Shown: positions 62,241 to 64,000 of the stretch, piece after piece | Layout: each line of letters starts with the position of its first letter | How positions within the stretch are numbered: position 1 is the first letter of the stretch | Origin: Pedobacter cryoconitis | GTDB taxonomy: Bacteria > Bacteroidota > Bacteroidia > Sphingobacteriales > Sphingobacteriaceae | Reading direction: 5' to 3' | DNA: 64,000 bases | Assembly: GCF_014207135.1 (NCBI RefSeq) | Contig: NZ_JACHCC010000002.1 | Coordinates: 310,001-374,000, forward strand | Translations under genes and position numbers: made by a program | Notes under the pieces: generated by a model | What the model saw: only the letters and a program-made list of their open reading frames with translations | What the model was told of the DNA's origin: nothing | Databases searched by the model: none

Positions 62241-64000
62241 TTAAAGGGAAACATTGATCCCGGCATTTAATATTCTGGTTTGCGGATAATAACTCCCCGT
62301 TACAGCATTTAATCCATTCCCCCTTTTTAGAGTCGCTGTCACATCACTCAATTCAGGATCATAGTCTTTAATTTTACTGAACACCAGTAAATTACTGCCG
62401 TTTACAAAAACCCGAAGACTTTGTAGTTTCAACCGGGATACAACCGCTTTGGGAAAAGTATAGGAAACCTCTACATTCTTAAGTCTCAGAAATGTGGCAT
62501 CACGAAGCCAGAAATCAGAATAACGATTATTTATAGGATCATTACGGTCAAAAGAAGCAGGATAAGTTCCATTCACATTCGTGGGAGTCCAGCGATTATC
62601 AAATAACCAGGTAGGTGGTGTAATTGCATTACCTTGTTGTGGTAAAACCAGCTGTTTCGCTTGCCCTTGTCCCTGTAAAAGCACATTTAATCCGAAACCT
62701 TTATATTGCACACCAAAATTCAGTGCAAATACACTCTGAGGTGTCGGAGAATCAAAAACCCTGACCATATCATTAGCGGTAATCTTATGATCTCCATCCA
62801 CATCCACATATCTGATGTCACCTGGTTTTGTACCCGCCAGGTGTACAGAATTGTCAATCTCGGCCTGTGTATGATAAATACCCGCAGTTTTATAAACTAA
62901 CCAGGAATCCATTGGATGACCTTGTATTTTTTGCCAGTCGGGAACATTAGCTGCTTCATCCATATATACAACCTCATTTTTAGTATGCGTATAATTTCCA
63001 CCGATACTAAAGGAGAAATCCTTGTTCAGGGAATGTTTGTAAAATACCTCCAGTTCAATTCCCCTGTTGTTTACCTTGCCAATATTCTCTGACGGGAGTT
63101 TACCTGGTAATCCGGTACTGGAAGGAATTGAGGCATTTCTGGCAGTCAGGATATTGCTACGTTTAGAAATAAAGTAATCCGCATTTACATTCAGATCGCC
63201 TTTGAAGAAAGATGATTCCAGCCCAACATTACTTGTATTGGCTACTTCCCAGGTTATTCCCGGATTAGGGGCTACTCCCGCAGACAGTCCCTGCTGCCGG
63301 TCACTATTGGCACCAAAATAATAACCAGAATCAAAGTAATATTGCTGCAGATTCTGGTAAGGTGCTATTTTATCATTACCCAGTTTACCCCATGAGGCTT
63401 TTAGCTTTAACTGGTTCATAAAAGAAATACTGTTTTTAAAGAAGTCTTCTTCAGAGATCCTCCATCCAAGAGAAAGTGCTGGAAAAGTGCCCCATTGTTT
63501 ACCCTTCGGAAAATTAAAAGAACCATCATGTCTTAAAATAAACTCTGCCAGGTATCTGTCTTTAAAACTATAAGTCAATCTTCCGAAGAAATTCTGGCGG
63601 GCAGATTGTCCGGCTACACTTCCGTTATCTTTATCAATATCACTTCCTACAAAAATCTGATCAATTTTACTACTTAAATAACCCGTCCGATAGGCAGAAA
63701 TACCCTCATAATAATTTTCACTTTGTTCATAAGCCACAAAAGCATTGACATTATGCTCATCAAACCTTCGCTCATAACCTAATTTCAGATTATAGGTTTG
63801 TAATTGATAATTCGTAAAATTCTCATTCAATGTAATTGGTCCTTCGGTATTACGCAGGTTGTCATAATTATTAGTCGTTTGATTATAGCGAAAGGCATCC
63901 CAGTTATCATGCAGCGTTTTCCCATTGTTAAAATGAAAATCAAAAGCAGCCATCCCACTGATATAAAGCCCTTTGGTTACTTCTGGCAATTTAAGATCGA
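62241..64000 (-). CDS. SusC/RagA TonB-dependent transporter, C-terminal part (cut by window end)
   Basis: The frame is open to the right edge, so 586 residues of the beta-barrel are visible; plug, STN or carboxypeptidase-like domains lie outside the window. Barrel features are typical: GRLTYSFKDRYLAEFILRHD, LSLGWRISEEDFFKNSISFM, LKLKASWGKLGNDKIAPYQN, GIELEVFYKHSLNKDF and the ending RILNAGINVSL. The calcium-binding-like segment DIRYVDVDGDHKITANDMVR is common in SusC proteins. SusD follows 13 bases later. It should import oligosaccharides for the GH27/six-hairpin locus. Confidence 0.93.
   Translation of the reverse strand, partial: DLKLPEVTKGLYISGMAAFDFHFNNGKTLHDNWDAFRYNQTTNNYDNLRNTEGPITLNENFTNYQLQTYNLKLGYERRFDEHNVNAFVAYEQSENYYEGISAYRTGYLSSKIDQIFVGSDIDKDNGSVAGQSARQNFFGRLTYSFKDRYLAEFILRHDGSFNFPKGKQWGTFPALSLGWRISEEDFFKNSISFMNQLKLKASWGKLGNDKIAPYQNLQQYYFDSGYYFGANSDRQQGLSAGVAPNPGITWEVANTSNVGLESSFFKGDLNVNADYFISKRSNILTARNASIPSSTGLPGKLPSENIGKVNNRGIELEVFYKHSLNKDFSFSIGGNYTHTKNEVVYMDEAANVPDWQKIQGHPMDSWLVYKTAGIYHTQAEIDNSVHLAGTKPGDIRYVDVDGDHKITANDMVRVFDSPTPQSVFALNFGVQYKGFGLNVLLQGQGQAKQLVLPQQGNAITPPTWLFDNRWTPTNVNGTYPASFDRNDPINNRYSDFWLRDATFLRLKNVEVSYTFPKAVVSRLKLQSLRVFVNGSNLLVFSKIKDYDPELSDVTATLKRGNGLNAVTGSYYPQTRILNAGINVSL

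Noticed and set aside
35..64000. CRISPR array, tRNA, rRNA or intact insertion sequence
   Set aside because: No regularly spaced repeats, cloverleaf-like genes, rRNA-like stretches or transposase genes were recognised on either strand by reading.

Overview
The window looks like a chromosomal segment of a Bacteroidota bacterium, most likely a Sphingobacteriaceae member of the Pedobacter type. The reasons are three SusC/SusD pairs, two ECF sigma/FecR anti-sigma pairs feeding SusC proteins with an N-terminal STN domain, many lipoproteins, moderate to low GC, TAnnTTTG-type -7 boxes and few Shine-Dalgarno sequences. I found no rRNA, tRNA, CRISPR array, phage or intact insertion sequence. The genus is inferred from gene style and cannot be proved from the window.

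Layout. 1-1380: the tail of a DinB gene, an eroded ArsR/SRPBCC pair and an intact PhnB-like VOC gene. 1386-4665: single metabolic genes (NTF2-like, lipoprotein, nicotinamidase PncA, luciferase-like oxidoreductase). 4745-22621 (minus): a long locus read as sigma, FecR, SusC, SusD, ABC ATPase, permease-GldG fusion, double MutS-like ATPase, M16 peptidase lipoprotein and a second permease-GldG fusion. From SusD downward it is tightly packed (gaps of 2 to 49 bases, one 11-base overlap) and ends at a strong terminator. 23049-31965: mixed genes (DUF4142 lipoprotein, GH16, AraC, GNAT plus membrane-bound LuxR regulator, reductase, GH116 with a Tat-type signal) and a large imperfect palindrome near 26160. 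32226-32432: an orphan double-glycine-leader peptide.

32752-43459 (minus): a second sigma/FecR-controlled SusCD locus. It carries a metzincin-type lipoprotein, an HEFTH zinc metallopeptidase lipoprotein and a DUF4302 lipoprotein, so it looks aimed at protein or peptide. A FecR-tail scar and a duplicated sigma 3' end flank the metzincin gene. 43764-56120: serine hydrolase, AraC regulators, VOC, cupin, S9 peptidase with an overlapping small lipoprotein, methyltransferase, a more GC-rich aldo/keto reductase-AraC pair and a YdjM-like membrane protein. 56157-64000 (minus): a glycan utilisation locus with a six-hairpin glycosidase-like protein, a GH27 alpha-galactosidase, a GntR-type regulator, SusD and a SusC that runs off the window.

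How they work together. Three outer-membrane uptake systems are present. Two are under cell-surface signalling (ligand to SusC STN domain to FecR to ECF sigma) and have peptidases as partners; the third is under a cytoplasmic GntR/LacI-like sensor and has glycosidases. The most unusual part is 4745-22621, where TonB-dependent uptake, a GldA/F/G-like ABC machine in two paralogous fused copies, a surface or periplasmic M16 peptidase and a fused MutS-like ATPase dimer are linked on one strand. I propose it as a candidate undescribed peptide uptake/processing or signalling system.
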